Source of the DNA: an uncultured Sphingomonadaceae bacterium
Lineage (GTDB): Bacteria; Pseudomonadota; Alphaproteobacteria; Sphingomonadales; Sphingomonadaceae
DNA: 64,000 nt
Assembly (NCBI GenBank): GCA_937873035.1
Contig: CALMVA010000025.1
Span: 62,001 to 126,000, forward strand
Direction of reading: 5' to 3'
Shown: piece by piece, positions 43,479-52,297 of the stretch
Position numbering within the stretch: the stretch's first letter is position 1
How the letters are laid out: every line of letters begins with the position of its first letter
Notes under the pieces: generated by a model
The model's input: only the letters and a program-made list of their open reading frames with translations
Database searches by the model: none
Told to the model about the DNA's origin: nothing
Translations under genes and position numbers: made by a program

Positions 43479-44345
43479 TCAGTTCAACCTCTTGTCGAAT
43501 GTCAGCGGCCCAAGCGATTGCCAGATGGCATAGTGCTCGGACGGCAGGTCAAAGGGGGCAGCGCGGCGCACGGCGTTTACAGCGCGCTCGGCGTGCAGGG
43601 CTTTCAAGTTGGAATTATTCTCATTGTCGCCCGACTGGCTGACAACGGTGATGCTGCCAACCGACCCGTCGGGCTTCAATGTGACAACAAGCTGCGTGCG
43701 CAGAAGTTCCGCATCCACCCCTGTCGGCGCGCGCCAATAGCGTTTGATCTTCACGAACAGCGCCTGAATGAAGCTCGCTTCAAGCTGGGCTGCGGTCTTG
43801 GTGGCGGGCGTGCCGCTGCCTTGCGCTGCGGTGCCGCGGCCTGTGCCCGGTGCGCGGGCATTTTCGCTGCTGGCGGCCTGCGAAAGCTGCGCGCCAAGGC
43901 CGCCGAGACGTGAGGGGCGGGGCTTTGCCTGCGCCTTGGCGTCGGCCTTGGCCAGTGGCGTTGCGGGCGTCTCTACCTTTTTCGGCTTGGGTGCATCGGC
44001 TGTCTTGGCGAGTGGCCTTGGCTCAACCTTTTTGGGCGGGGCTTTTGCGACAGCGACCAGCTTGGGCGGCGGAGGGGCGGCAACCGGCGTTGGCGGCGGT
44101 GGCGCGGCAACGGGTTCAGGTGCTGCTGCGGCGGGCGTTTGTGCGGCCGGAGGCGCACTCGCTTCCCTCACCGCATCGGGGGCTGCCGTTACCAGCGACT
44201 TTGCGTCGATCAGTTCGACCTCAATGGGCGGGTTGAGCGGGGGCAGCTTGGCTGTTGGGCGCAACAGGCTTACCGACAGCGCGCCAAACAGCAGCGCATG
44301 GCCGAGAATGGCAATGCCAAGTCCTGTGCGATCGGCGCGATCCAC
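43479..44345 (-). CDS. tolA: TolA-like energy-transducing protein
   Basis: A 288-residue protein with one N-terminal membrane helix (GLGIAILGHALLFGALSVSLL), a long Pro/Ala/Lys-rich periplasmic linker (about residues 55-180, including PPPPTPVAAPPPPK-like runs and Lys/Ala stretches) and a C-terminal TolA/TonB-like domain (VKIKRYWRAPTGVDAELLRTQLVVTLKPDGSVGS...). It starts with GTG. Position between tolR and tolB identifies it, since the sequence is poorly conserved. It connects the TolQR motor to TolB and Pal. Confidence 0.9.
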   Translation of the reverse strand: MDRADRTGLGIAILGHALLFGALSVSLLRPTAKLPPLNPPIEVELIDAKSLVTAAPDAVREASAPPAAQTPAAAAPEPVAAPPPPTPVAAPPPPKLVAVAKAPPKKVEPRPLAKTADAPKPKKVETPATPLAKADAKAQAKPRPSRLGGLGAQLSQAASSENARAPGTGRGTAAQGSGTPATKTAAQLEASFIQALFVKIKRYWRAPTGVDAELLRTQLVVTLKPDGSVGSITVVSQSGDNENNSNLKALHAERAVNAVRRAAPFDLPSEHYAIWQSLGPLTFDKRLN

Positions 44346-44349
44346 GGGG

Positions 44350-44781
44350 CTAGCGCTCCGTGCCCTCGGTGGTGACGAGCGCCACGCGGTTCAACCCCGC
44401 ACGGTTGATTTCACCCATCACGCGCATCACCTCGCCATAATCAAGGCCGCGGTCGGCGCGCAGATAGACTTGCGGGCCTTGTGCGCCACCCTTGGCCGCG
44501 ATCTCGGCAAGCCGCGCAGGCAGGTCTGCTGCGCTAATCTCAGCCTCATCAACGAAAAGCTTGCCATCGGCATCGAGCGAGACTTGCACCGGCTTGTCGC
44601 CCTGATCGAGCGCTTTGGCGCGGCTGTCGGGCAGGTTTATGGGCACGCCCGCCACAAGCAAGGGCGCCGTCACCATGAAGATGATGAGCAGCACCAGCAT
44701 GACATCGACCAGCGGCGTCACGTTGATCTCGGCCATCGGCGCGCGTTTGCGGCCCGACCGCGCGGACTGGATCGGTCCCAT
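44350..44781 (-). CDS. tolR: Tol-Pal motor protein TolR (ExbD family)
   Basis: A 143-residue ExbD/TolR protein with a single membrane helix (INVTPLVDVMLVLLIIFMVTAPLL) that includes the aspartate needed for proton-driven motion (PLVDVML), and a periplasmic domain (VYLRADRGLDYGEVMRVMGEINRAGLNRVALVT). It forms the inner-membrane motor with TolQ, whose gene lies 3 bp upstream. Confidence 0.96.
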   Translation of the reverse strand: MGPIQSARSGRKRAPMAEINVTPLVDVMLVLLIIFMVTAPLLVAGVPINLPDSRAKALDQGDKPVQVSLDADGKLFVDEAEISAADLPARLAEIAAKGGAQGPQVYLRADRGLDYGEVMRVMGEINRAGLNRVALVTTEGTER

Positions 44782-44784
44782 CGC

Positions 44785-45471
44785 TTAAAGCTCCAGCTCG
44801 CGGCTGAGCGTTGCGTGGAAGGTATCGGCAAATCGTGTCAGGCGCGCTTCCAGCCGGTTCAGGCCATGGCCAAAGCGGTTATAGGCAATCACCGCAGGGA
44901 TCGCCGCGAACAGGCCGATCGCGGTTGCAAACAGCGCCTCGGCAATGCCGGGGGCCACCACCGCAAGCGAGGTGTTCTGCTGGTCCGCAATCGCGGTGAA
45001 GCTGCGCATGATGCCCCAGACGGTGCCGAACAGGCCGACAAAAGGCGCAACGCTGCCGACCGTCGCCAGAATGTTCAGCCGATCTCCCAGTCGGTCGAGT
45101 TCCGCGGCGACGGCCGTGCCCATGGCGGTCGCAAGGCGTGCGCGGGTGCCGTCCCGATCAATATTGGTGCGGCCCGTTGATCGCCGCCATTCAAACATCG
45201 CCGCCTGAAACACACGCGCCGTCGGCAACGCATTGTCCTTATGCTGCTTGTAGAAGGCGTCGGTATTTTCTGCCTTCCAGAAATCGCGCTCAAAGGCGTC
45301 GGTATCGCGTGCCGTGGTGCGCATCCGCGCCCAGTGCGAAACGATGATCGACCATGTCCAGATGCTTGCTCCCAAGAGGCCGAGCATCACGATTTTCACC
45401 ACAATATCGGCCTGAAGGAACAGGGCCAGCGGAGAAAGGCTGGCGGCTTGGGTGGCGATTACTGGCGTCAT
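44785..45471 (-). CDS. tolQ: Tol-Pal motor protein TolQ
   Basis: A 228-residue inner-membrane protein of the MotA/TolQ/ExbB family with three membrane helices: one near residues 20-45, and the conserved pair around LNILATVGSVAPFVGLFGTVWGIM and GIAEALFATAIGLFAAIPAVIAYN. It forms the pentameric stator around TolR. Its ATG overlaps the ybgC stop codon (ATGA), which suggests translational coupling. Confidence 0.97.
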   Translation of the reverse strand: MTPVIATQAASLSPLALFLQADIVVKIVMLGLLGASIWTWSIIVSHWARMRTTARDTDAFERDFWKAENTDAFYKQHKDNALPTARVFQAAMFEWRRSTGRTNIDRDGTRARLATAMGTAVAAELDRLGDRLNILATVGSVAPFVGLFGTVWGIMRSFTAIADQQNTSLAVVAPGIAEALFATAIGLFAAIPAVIAYNRFGHGLNRLEARLTRFADTFHATLSRELEL

Positions 45472-45947
45472 ATCTTCTCGTTTTCTGTTTCTGTTTGTGC
45501 GGGCAACAACTGCTCAAAAGCGTCCATCCACGCGCGGGGCTGGCGACGGGGCCGTCCTTCAGGCGTGATGAACGCCGCTGTTACGCGGGCTTCAGCCATC
45601 AGTTCATCTCCCAACATGACTCTTTGATGAATCACACAGGCCGCGGCGCGCAATTGTTCCACCGTCGAGACGATCAGCAGCGCATCATCGAACCTTGCGG
45701 GGCGGCGATATTTGATGTGGAGATCGGCGACCGCATAGACGCCTTCGCCTGCTGCATAGGCTTCGCGCTGGCCAATGCCCGCCACGCGCAGCATATCGGA
45801 CCGGGCCCGCTCCATGAAGCGCAGATAATTGGCGTGATAAACCACGCCTGAAAAATCTGTATCCTCAAAATAAACGCGCACCGGAAAACGATGTTCGCGG
45901 CCAACAAAGTGGCCTGCGGTCGGCGCATCGGGATCAAAGGAGCTCAT
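45468..45947 (-). CDS. ybgC: Acyl-CoA thioesterase YbgC
   Basis: A 159-residue hot-dog-fold thioesterase, the usual first gene of tol-pal operons. The active-site motif VYFEDTDFSGVVYHANYLRFMERARSDML carries the catalytic aspartate in YFEDTD. E. coli YbgC acts on short-chain and acyl-ACP related thioesters and interacts with phospholipid synthesis enzymes. ATG 45947 gives the family length. Ribosome site is weak. The upstream ruvB stop is 49 bp away, so the operon may continue from the ruv genes. Confidence 0.93.
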   Translation of the reverse strand: MSSFDPDAPTAGHFVGREHRFPVRVYFEDTDFSGVVYHANYLRFMERARSDMLRVAGIGQREAYAAGEGVYAVADLHIKYRRPARFDDALLIVSTVEQLRAAACVIHQRVMLGDELMAEARVTAAFITPEGRPRRQPRAWMDAFEQLLPAQTETENEKI

Positions 45948-45996
45948 GGGGAAAGGCTTTAGACCAAGTGAAACGGGAAATGAATCCCAAGCGATG

Positions 45997-47022
45997 TCAC
46001 TTTGAATCGAAAAGCCCATCTTGAGATCCGGCAGGCGGATTGAGGCCCAGATGCTTCCAGCCGGGCGGGTTCAACTGGCGGCCGCGCGCGGTGCGGGCAA
46101 TGAGCCCCAGCTGGAGCAGATAAGGCTCCACGACATCCTCAATCGTGTCACGCGGTTCGGAAAGGCCCGCCGCCAGCGCCTCAACGCCCACCGGACCGCC
46201 GCGATAAATATCGGCGATCATGGTCAGATAGCGTCGGTCCATGGCATCAAGGCCGAGCGCGTCGACTTCGAGCCGGTTGAGCGCGGCATCGGCAATCTTC
46301 GCAGTGACGATTTCTTCGCCCGCGACATTGGCAAAATCGCGCACGCGACGCAGCAGGCGGCCCGCGATGCGCGGCGTGCCGCGTGATCTTTTGGCGATTT
46401 CGTGCGCGCCATCCTCGGCAATGCCCAGCCCCAAAAGGCCCGCTGCACGCCGGATGACCTGCTCCAGCTCGCCATGGCTGTAGAATTGCAGGCGGATGGG
46501 GATGCCGAAGCGATCTCGCAGCGGGGTTGTCAGCAGGCCTTGCCGTGTCGTGGCCCCCACAAGCGTAAACTTGGGCAGGTCGATCCGCACCGAGCGGGCG
46601 GATGGCCCTTCGCCAATCATGATGTCGAGCGCGCGGTCTTCCATCGCGGGGTAGAGCACTTCTTCAACCGCCGGATTGAGGCGATGAATTTCGTCGATGA
46701 AGAGAACGTCGCCATCCTCCAGATTGGTCAGAAGGGCTGCAAGATCGCCCGATTTGGCGATGACCGGCCCGGATGTGGCACGAAAGCCGACGCCCATTTC
46801 CTTGGCCACGATTTGGGCAAGCGTCGTCTTGCCCAAGCCCGGCGGGCCGAAGAACAGCACATGGTCCAGCGCATCGCCACGTGACCTGGCGGCCTCCACA
46901 AACACGCGCAAATTCTCGCGCGCGGCCTTTTGCCCGACAAATTCGTCAAGCGACTTGGGGCGCAGCGCAGCATCCACGTCTTCAGGGCGGCGGGAAGCGG
47001 CAATGAGGCGGTCGTCGGTCAT
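45997..47022 (-). CDS. ruvB: Holliday junction branch migration helicase RuvB
   Basis: A 341-residue AAA+ motor. It begins with the family hallmark [12 protein letters not shown], has Walker A GPPGLGKT, Walker B DEIH, sensor 1 GATTR and a C-terminal winged-helix domain ending near PPGWKHLGL. It pumps DNA through RuvA-bound Holliday junctions. Its ATG overlaps the ruvA stop codon by four bases. Confidence 0.98.
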   Translation of the reverse strand: MTDDRLIAASRRPEDVDAALRPKSLDEFVGQKAARENLRVFVEAARSRGDALDHVLFFGPPGLGKTTLAQIVAKEMGVGFRATSGPVIAKSGDLAALLTNLEDGDVLFIDEIHRLNPAVEEVLYPAMEDRALDIMIGEGPSARSVRIDLPKFTLVGATTRQGLLTTPLRDRFGIPIRLQFYSHGELEQVIRRAAGLLGLGIAEDGAHEIAKRSRGTPRIAGRLLRRVRDFANVAGEEIVTAKIADAALNRLEVDALGLDAMDRRYLTMIADIYRGGPVGVEALAAGLSEPRDTIEDVVEPYLLQLGLIARTARGRQLNPPGWKHLGLNPPAGSQDGLFDSK

Positions 47023-47615
47023 TTTGCGGCCTTTTTAAGCGCCAGCCGCACCAGCGCGTCGAGCGTGGCGTTGTCGCCGAGTTCGGCTTCGGCTTCGGCA
47101 ACGGCGCTATTGGCTTCGGCGGATTTGAAGCCAAGGCCGGTGAGCGCGGAAACCGCATCGGCAGTGTGGCCGGTGAGGGACGCAGGCGCACTGCCTGCGG
47201 GGCCGAGCACGACGCCGCCCACCTTGTCCTTCAGTTCGCGCACGATGCGTTCGGCAAGCTTGGGGCCAACGCCATTGGCGCGCGCGACCATCGCCTTGTC
47301 CTGCTGCGACACGGCGCGGGTCAGCTCTTCAGGGCTGAGCGTCGAGAGGATCGAGAGCGCAACGCGCCCGCCCACGCCCTGCACGCCCGTCAACAGGCGG
47401 AACCATTCGCGCTCGCCATGGTTGCCGAAGGCGAAGAGCGTCATCGCGTCTTCGCGGACCTGCATCTCGGTGAGCAGCATCACATTGCTGCCAATGCCGC
47501 CAATCGCCGCCAGCGTGCGCGAGGAGGCCTGCACAAGATAGCCGACGCCGCTCACGTCGATCACGGCATGGTCGGCGGTGGCTTCGACAAGTGTTCCTGT
47601 GAGGCGGGCGATCAT
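47019..47615 (-). CDS. ruvA: Holliday junction DNA-binding protein RuvA
   Basis: A 198-residue tetrameric junction-binding protein. Domain I ([11 protein letters not shown] ... [12 protein letters not shown]), the two helix-hairpin-helix motifs of domain II ([18 protein letters not shown] and [20 protein letters not shown]) and domain III, which contacts RuvB ([20 protein letters not shown]), are all present. Its distance to ruvC (275 bp) is filled by repeats, so it may have its own promoter. Confidence 0.97.
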   Translation of the reverse strand: MIARLTGTLVEATADHAVIDVSGVGYLVQASSRTLAAIGGIGSNVMLLTEMQVREDAMTLFAFGNHGEREWFRLLTGVQGVGGRVALSILSTLSPEELTRAVSQQDKAMVARANGVGPKLAERIVRELKDKVGGVVLGPAGSAPASLTGHTADAVSALTGLGFKSAEANSAVAEAEAELGDNATLDALVRLALKKAAK

Positions 47616-47690
47616 GTTTGTTCCTTAACCGTTCTCATGGCGCGAAGTCGAGAGGCTGTGTCGACTTCGCGGTAATCAGCACCACTTCAC

Positions 47691-47763
47691 CCTTTTGCCA
47701 GATCGGCGCAGGCTGGCATCCGTTGCTCGGCGGCGGGAGACCCCAGCCTTCGCTGGGGTGACG
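47691..47763. repeat. Dispersed intergenic palindromic repeat, copy 1 (degenerate)
   Basis: Two adjoining hairpin modules, GCGCAGGCTGGCATC and ACCCCAGCCTTCGCTGGGGT, in the ruvA-ruvC spacer. It matches copies 2 and 3 but its first end is degenerate. Confidence 0.7.
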
Positions 47764-47800
47764 AAAACGAGGTGCCGCGCCTGGCGTCTCGTTCCCCACC

Positions 47801-47870
47801 CGTCATGCCAGCGCAGGCTGGCATCTGTTGCGCGGAAATTTGGAGGCCCCGGTCTCTGCTGGGGTGACGG
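47801..47870. repeat. Dispersed intergenic palindromic repeat, copy 2
   Basis: Begins CGTCATGCCAGCGCAGGCTG and ends CTGCTGGGGTGACGG, so the outer ends CGTCA/TGACG are inverted and each half forms a hairpin. Same family as 62243-62303. Confidence 0.8.
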
Positions 47871-47890
47871 ATAAAATGAGCGCGGAGAGA

Positions 47891-48376
47891 CTATCCCAAT
47901 CGCCGTGCACTCGCCACATGGTGGGCATGGGTGATGGCAACCGCGAGCGCATCTGCGGCATCGGGGCCTGCGATCTTCACGCCCGGCAGAAGCCGCGTCA
48001 CCATCGCATGAACCTGCGCCTTGTCGGCATTGCCGATGCCGACGACCGCCTTCTTGACGAGGCGGGCGGCATATTCACCGACATCAAGCCCCGCGCGTGC
48101 CGCTGCCAGCAGGACCACACCGCGCGCCTGACCCAGCTTGAGCGTCGATTGCGGGTTGGCGTTGAAGAACACCTCTTCCACCGCCGCGCCATCGGGGCGG
48201 TGCTCCAGAATGATGTCGGTCAACGCGCGATCAAGTTCCACAAGCCGCGCGGGCAAAGGGGCCTTGCTGTTGGTGGAAACCTGCCCGTTGCCAAGATGTG
48301 ACAGGCGGTTCCCTTCGCTGGCGATCAGGCCCCAGCCGGTTGTGCCAAGGCCAGGATCGAGGCCGAGAATAATCAT
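47891..48376 (-). CDS. ruvC: Holliday junction resolvase RuvC
   Basis: A 161-residue RNase H-fold endonuclease that cuts junctions held by RuvAB. It starts MIILGLDPG with the first catalytic aspartate (Asp7), has a glutamate in [23 protein letters not shown], and the C-terminal aspartates in [15 protein letters not shown]. Its ATG overlaps the stop codon of the DUF559 gene (ATGA). In relatives yebC and ruvC are direct neighbours, so the gene in between is an insertion. Confidence 0.97.
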   Translation of the reverse strand: MIILGLDPGLGTTGWGLIASEGNRLSHLGNGQVSTNSKAPLPARLVELDRALTDIILEHRPDGAAVEEVFFNANPQSTLKLGQARGVVLLAAARAGLDVGEYAARLVKKAVVGIGNADKAQVHAMVTRLLPGVKIAGPDAADALAVAITHAHHVASARRLG

Positions 48377-48777
48377 ATGAAGCCCCTCCCCTTCAGGGGA
48401 GGGGTTGGGGTGGGGGCGAGGCCCGGCCAACGATCGGGCAGGGATTGCAGGCGGGATAATATCATTTCCAGCACGCCATGGACGTTGGCACCGACATCTC
48501 GGTTTGTAAAATGAAGCACCGCGAAACCTTGATTTTGGAGATATGAATCTCGCGATCTGTCGCGCGCATCGTTATGCGTGTCGCCATCAATCTCGATAAC
48601 CAGCCCCTTGGAGGGACAGAAGAAATCGACGATGAAATTGCCGATCACCTGCTGACGGCGAAACTTGTAGCCGCCAAGCTGCGAGCGGCTAAGGTGCTTC
48701 CATATGATTTTTTCAAAGGGCGTGGGCGCGTTTCTAAGGCAGGTGGCACGCTTTGCGAGTTCAGCCGGTTCGACCAT
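48373..48777 (-). CDS. DUF559 (Vsr-like) endonuclease-fold protein inserted between yebC and ruvC
   Basis: A 134-residue PD-(D/E)XK-type protein. The core reads [49 protein letters not shown], then [19 protein letters not shown], matching DUF559/Vsr-like nucleases, with the likely catalytic Asp of VDFF and Glu-x-Asp of VIEIDG. The role of the family is unknown. Its coding region runs from one inverted repeat into the other: the start abuts the right copy, and the last residues ([13 protein letters not shown]) are encoded by the left copy. Its stop overlaps the ruvC start. Confidence 0.88.
   Translation of the reverse strand: MVEPAELAKRATCLRNAPTPFEKIIWKHLSRSQLGGYKFRRQQVIGNFIVDFFCPSKGLVIEIDGDTHNDARDRSRDSYLQNQGFAVLHFTNRDVGANVHGVLEMILSRLQSLPDRWPGLAPTPTPPLKGRGFI
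48383..48419. repeat. Left inverted repeat of the DUF559 insertion
   Basis: About 37 bp, starting CCCCTCCCCTTCAGGGG and continuing GTTGGGGTGGGGGCGA. It is nearly the exact reverse complement of 48778-48815 and itself contains an 11-bp palindromic arm pair. Confidence 0.9.
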
Positions 48778-48815
48778 CGTCCCCACCCCAACCCCTCCCC
48801 TGAAGGGGAGGGGTT
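48778..48815. repeat. Right inverted repeat of the DUF559 insertion
   Basis: Starts CGTCCCCACCCCAACCCC and ends GAAGGGGAGGGGTT; complement of the left copy with about one difference over the shared 36 bp. It fills the gap between the yebC stop and the DUF559 start. Confidence 0.9.
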
Positions 48816-48822
48816 ATTTGGA

Positions 48823-49566
48823 TCAGCCCAGCTTCTCCATGATTTCGTCGGAAACGTCGTAATTGCCCCACACGGTCTGCACGTCGTCATCGTCCTCAAG
48901 CGTGTCGATCATCTTGAGGAGCTTGCCGGCATCCTCTTCGCTGACGGCGACCGTGATGGTCGGGCGCCAGGCGAGTTTGACGCCTTCGGGATCGCCCAGT
49001 GCGCCTTCAAGCGCCTTGGCGACGGGGTGGAGATTTTCCACCGAGGTCCAGATCGAGTGGCCGTCCTCGGACGATTCAACATCGTCTGCGCCGGCTTCGA
49101 GTGCGGCTTCAAACACCTTGTCGGCATCGCCGGCACCTGCGCCATATTCGATGAGGCCAAGCCGGTCGAAGCCGTGGGCCACCGACCCTGCCGTGCCGAG
49201 ATTGCCGCCATTCTTTGAAAAGGCGGTGCGCACGTTGGTGGCGGTGCGGTTGCGGTTGTCGGTCAGCGCCTCGACGATGATCGCGGTGCCGCCGGGGCCA
49301 TAGCCTTCATAGCGGACTTCTTCGTAATTATCACCATCGCTGCCGCTTGCCTTGTCGATCGCGCGCTGGATATTGTCCTTGGGCATCGATTGCGCGCGCG
49401 CGGCGAGAATGGCGGCGCGCAGGCGGGCGTTGGCGTCCGGGTCTGGCAGGCCCATCTTGGCCGCGACGGTGATTTCACGGCTCAGCTTCGAAAAGGCGGC
49501 AGAACGCTTTTTGTCCTGCGCACCCTTGCGGTGCATGATGTTCTTGAATTTGGAATGACCTGCCAT
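48823..49566 (-). CDS. yebC: YebC/PmpR family protein
   Basis: A 247-residue protein opening [21 protein letters not shown], followed by [29 protein letters not shown], the DNKxRTxxxVRxxFxKxGG motif and acidic C-terminal domains. Members were described as DNA-binding regulators, and more recent work ties YebC-like proteins to relief of ribosome stalling. It is upstream of ruvC, from which it is now separated by the DUF559 insertion. Confidence 0.95.
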   Translation of the reverse strand: MAGHSKFKNIMHRKGAQDKKRSAAFSKLSREITVAAKMGLPDPDANARLRAAILAARAQSMPKDNIQRAIDKASGSDGDNYEEVRYEGYGPGGTAIIVEALTDNRNRTATNVRTAFSKNGGNLGTAGSVAHGFDRLGLIEYGAGAGDADKVFEAALEAGADDVESSEDGHSIWTSVENLHPVAKALEGALGDPEGVKLAWRPTITVAVSEEDAGKLLKMIDTLEDDDDVQTVWGNYDVSDEIMEKLG

Positions 49567-49575
49567 GTCCGTAAC

Positions 49576-49896
49576 TTACCCCAATTTTACTGCGGTGCCC
49601 GAAGCGGTGACCATCAGCATGGTGCCGCCCTGTCCCAGCGTTTCATAATCCAGATCGACGCCAATCACGGCATCTGCGCCAAGCGCGCGGGCTTCGGCCT
49701 TCAGCTCTTCCAGCGCGGTTGCACGGGCATCGCGCAAGGTGCTTTCATACGCGCCAGAGCGGCCGCCCACGATGTCTCGGATGCCGGCGAACAAATCCTT
49801 GAAGATGTTCGCGCCAACGATGACTTCGCCCGTTACCACGCCCAGATAGTCCTTGGCCGGGCGGCCCTCGATCACATTCGTCGTTGAAACCAGCAT
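49576..49896 (-). CDS. YbjQ family protein (DUF74)
   Basis: A 106-residue protein with the YbjQ/UPF0145 hallmarks: [49 protein letters not shown] and [18 protein letters not shown]. Crystal structures show pentameric assemblies of this family, but no function is known. Complete. It lies 9 bp upstream of yebC and may be cotranscribed with it. Confidence 0.9.
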   Translation of the reverse strand: MLVSTTNVIEGRPAKDYLGVVTGEVIVGANIFKDLFAGIRDIVGGRSGAYESTLRDARATALEELKAEARALGADAVIGVDLDYETLGQGGTMLMVTASGTAVKLG

Positions 49897-49958
49897 CGCG
49901 CATCTCCTTATTTTGAAAGGGATGGATAAGGCTTGGTCGCCCGGTTGCGCAAGGTCGA

Positions 49959-50198
49959 TCAGTCGAGGCCGAGTGCCGCCTTATATGTATCGAGAATTGC
50001 TTCCATTTCCGCGCGGTCATGGGCTTCCATCTTCCGCAGGCGGACGATCTGGCGCATGATCTTGGCGTCATAGCCGCGCGACTTGGCTTCCGAATAGACA
50101 TCACGGATGTCGTCGGCGATGCCCTTCTTTTCTTCTTCAAGGCGTTCGATACGCTCGATCAGCAGGCGAAGCTCGTCTGCCGCAACATTTTCACTCAT
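49959..50198 (-). CDS. gapR: GapR-like nucleoid-associated protein (DUF2312)
   Basis: A 79-residue all-helical protein: [46 protein letters not shown]. The long coiled-coil N-terminus and the basic KSRGYDxKxMRxIxxLRK segment define DUF2312, which in Caulobacter is GapR. GapR clamps overtwisted, AT-rich DNA ahead of replication forks and highly transcribed genes. With sciP this is the second cell-cycle related protein in the window. Confidence 0.93.
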   Translation of the reverse strand: MSENVAADELRLLIERIERLEEEKKGIADDIRDVYSEAKSRGYDAKIMRQIVRLRKMEAHDRAEMEAILDTYKAALGLD

Positions 50199-50278
50199 GA
50201 TTGTCTCCGGTCGGATGGAATGTCCCGCGCCCTAGGCGAGCGCGGGGATTCTCTCAAGACCTGTCGAGGTCGAAATGG

Positions 50279-52282
50279 TCAGGCTTTGGCTTTCAGGCTT
50301 TCGGCCACCTTCACGCCATGGCGCTCCAGCGCCTCGACGATCTTGCCAGCGCCTTCCAGATCACCCCAGAACATCGGGCCGCCGCGATAGACCGGCCAGC
50401 CATAGCCGTAGATCCACACGACATCGATGTCGGAGGCGCGCTGCGCCTTGCCTTCTTCAAGGATTTTATAGCCTTCATTGACCATCGGGTAGAGCGTGCG
50501 CTCGATGATTTCCTGATCGGTGATGTCGCGCTTGGCGAGGTTCGACTTGGACCGGAATTCCTCGATGATGGCGAGTGCTTCGGCGCTGGGCGTTGCGTTG
50601 CGCTTCTCGTCATAGTCGTAAAAGCCTTTGCCGTTCTTCTGGCCAAAGCGACCGGCGGCGCACATCGCATCGCGGATCGTTTCGACGCGGGTCGGATCAC
50701 GATGCCAGCCAATATCAAGGCCTGCGAGGTCCGACATCTGGAACGGCCCCATCGGCATCCCGAAATCGGTATGGACCTTGTCGATCTGTGCAGGTGTTGC
50801 GCCTTCGAGCAGAAGCTGGTTGGCAGGCAACTGGCGCTGCGAGAGCATACGGTTGCCGATAAAGCCGTGGCACACGCCCGCGACGACCGCGACCTTGCCG
50901 ATCTTCTTCGCAAGCGCCATCACCGTTGCCAGCACATCGAGCGCGGTTGCATCACCGCGCACCACTTCTAGGAGCTTCATGACATTGGCGGGCGAGAAGA
51001 AGTGCATCCCCAGCACATCGGCAGGGCGCTTGGTGGCGCCTGCAATCTCGTTCACGTCGAGATAGGAGGTGTTGGAGGCAAGAATGGCGCCCTGCTTCAC
51101 AATGCCGTCAAGCTTGCCGAACACGTCCTTCTTGACGTCCATATTTTCATAGACCGCTTCGATGACGAGATCGCAATCGGCCAGTGCGCCAAAATCAAGG
51201 CTGGGCGTCAGCAGGCCCATCATCTGCTCGACCTTTTCGGCCGTAAAGCGGCCCTTGGCAGCCGATGCCTCATAATTCTTGCGGATGATGCCCACGCCGC
51301 GATCAAGCGCTTCTGCTGCCATTTCGACGATGGTGACGGGGATGCCTGCTGCAAGGAAGTTCATGGTGATGCCGCCACCCATGGTGCCAGCCCCGATAAC
51401 GCCCACCTTCCTGATGGCGCGCAACTGCGTGTCTTTGGGCAGGCCATCAATCTTGGCGGCTTGCCGTTCGGCAAAGAACATATGGCGCTGTGCAGCAGAC
51501 TGGCTGCCGCCCATCAGTTTGAGGAACTCGGTCCGCTCAAACTTCAGGCCTTCATCAATGTCAGGGTTTGTAGCGGCGGCGGCAACACAGCGCAGATTGG
51601 CATAGGGCGCTTCAAAGCCCTTCCACTTGCGGGCGTTTTCAGCTTCGAGCCTGGCGATGATTGCCGTATCTCCCTTGACCGGAAGGTCACGGGTCGGACG
51701 CGGGCCCTTGGCGATCATCTGGCGCGCAAAGGCAATGGCGTCTTCGGCAAGTGTGGCTTCTCCAGCCACCGCATCGACAAGACTGATGTCGAGCGCCTTG
51801 TTTGCCGAAATCGGTTCACCAAGCCCACACATGATGGCGGCTTGTTCTACACCCACCACGCGCGGCAGTCGCTGGGTGCCGCCACCGCCGGGAAGAAGGC
51901 CGAGCTTGACTTCGGGCACGCCCAGCTTCGCCGAGGGCACAGCGATGCGATAATGGCAGACAAGCGCCGTTTCGAGGCCGCCGCCAAGCGCCGTGCCATG
52001 GATGGCCGCGACAATGGGCTTGGGCGCGGTTTCCATCGTGTTGAGGACCGAGGCAAAGTCCGGGCCCTGCGGCGCTTTTCCGAACTCGGTGATGTCGGCA
52101 CCCGCAATGAAGGTTGCGCCATCGCAGCGCAGCACCATTGCCTTCACCCCGTCATCGGCAAGGCCCTGAGCGATGCCATCGGCAATGCCCTGCCGGACGT
52201 GCCAGCTCAGCGCATTGACCGGCGGGTTATTGACGAGAAGGACGAGAACATCGCCATGACGTTCGGTTGTTACGGACTGCAT
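50279..52282 (-). CDS. Bifunctional enoyl-CoA hydratase/3-hydroxyacyl-CoA dehydrogenase (FadJ/FadB alpha-like)
   Basis: A 667-residue beta-oxidation multienzyme. The N-terminal crotonase domain has both catalytic glutamates ([19 protein letters not shown] and [20 protein letters not shown]). The dehydrogenase part has the NAD loop [24 protein letters not shown], the catalytic His/Glu block [15 protein letters not shown] and two C-terminal helical domains. It is shorter than E. coli FadJ (714). No thiolase gene adjoins it, so it may serve the adjacent specialised acyl-CoA route rather than general fatty acid oxidation. Confidence 0.93.
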   Translation of the reverse strand: MQSVTTERHGDVLVLLVNNPPVNALSWHVRQGIADGIAQGLADDGVKAMVLRCDGATFIAGADITEFGKAPQGPDFASVLNTMETAPKPIVAAIHGTALGGGLETALVCHYRIAVPSAKLGVPEVKLGLLPGGGGTQRLPRVVGVEQAAIMCGLGEPISANKALDISLVDAVAGEATLAEDAIAFARQMIAKGPRPTRDLPVKGDTAIIARLEAENARKWKGFEAPYANLRCVAAAATNPDIDEGLKFERTEFLKLMGGSQSAAQRHMFFAERQAAKIDGLPKDTQLRAIRKVGVIGAGTMGGGITMNFLAAGIPVTIVEMAAEALDRGVGIIRKNYEASAAKGRFTAEKVEQMMGLLTPSLDFGALADCDLVIEAVYENMDVKKDVFGKLDGIVKQGAILASNTSYLDVNEIAGATKRPADVLGMHFFSPANVMKLLEVVRGDATALDVLATVMALAKKIGKVAVVAGVCHGFIGNRMLSQRQLPANQLLLEGATPAQIDKVHTDFGMPMGPFQMSDLAGLDIGWHRDPTRVETIRDAMCAAGRFGQKNGKGFYDYDEKRNATPSAEALAIIEEFRSKSNLAKRDITDQEIIERTLYPMVNEGYKILEEGKAQRASDIDVVWIYGYGWPVYRGGPMFWGDLEGAGKIVEALERHGVKVAESLKAKA

Positions 52283-52297
52283 GATTGTCTCCAGAGT

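Noticed and set aside
43973-44158. Pro/Arg-rich small frame inside the tolA linker
   Set aside because: It is a frame shadow of the repetitive Pro/Ala/Lys linker codons.
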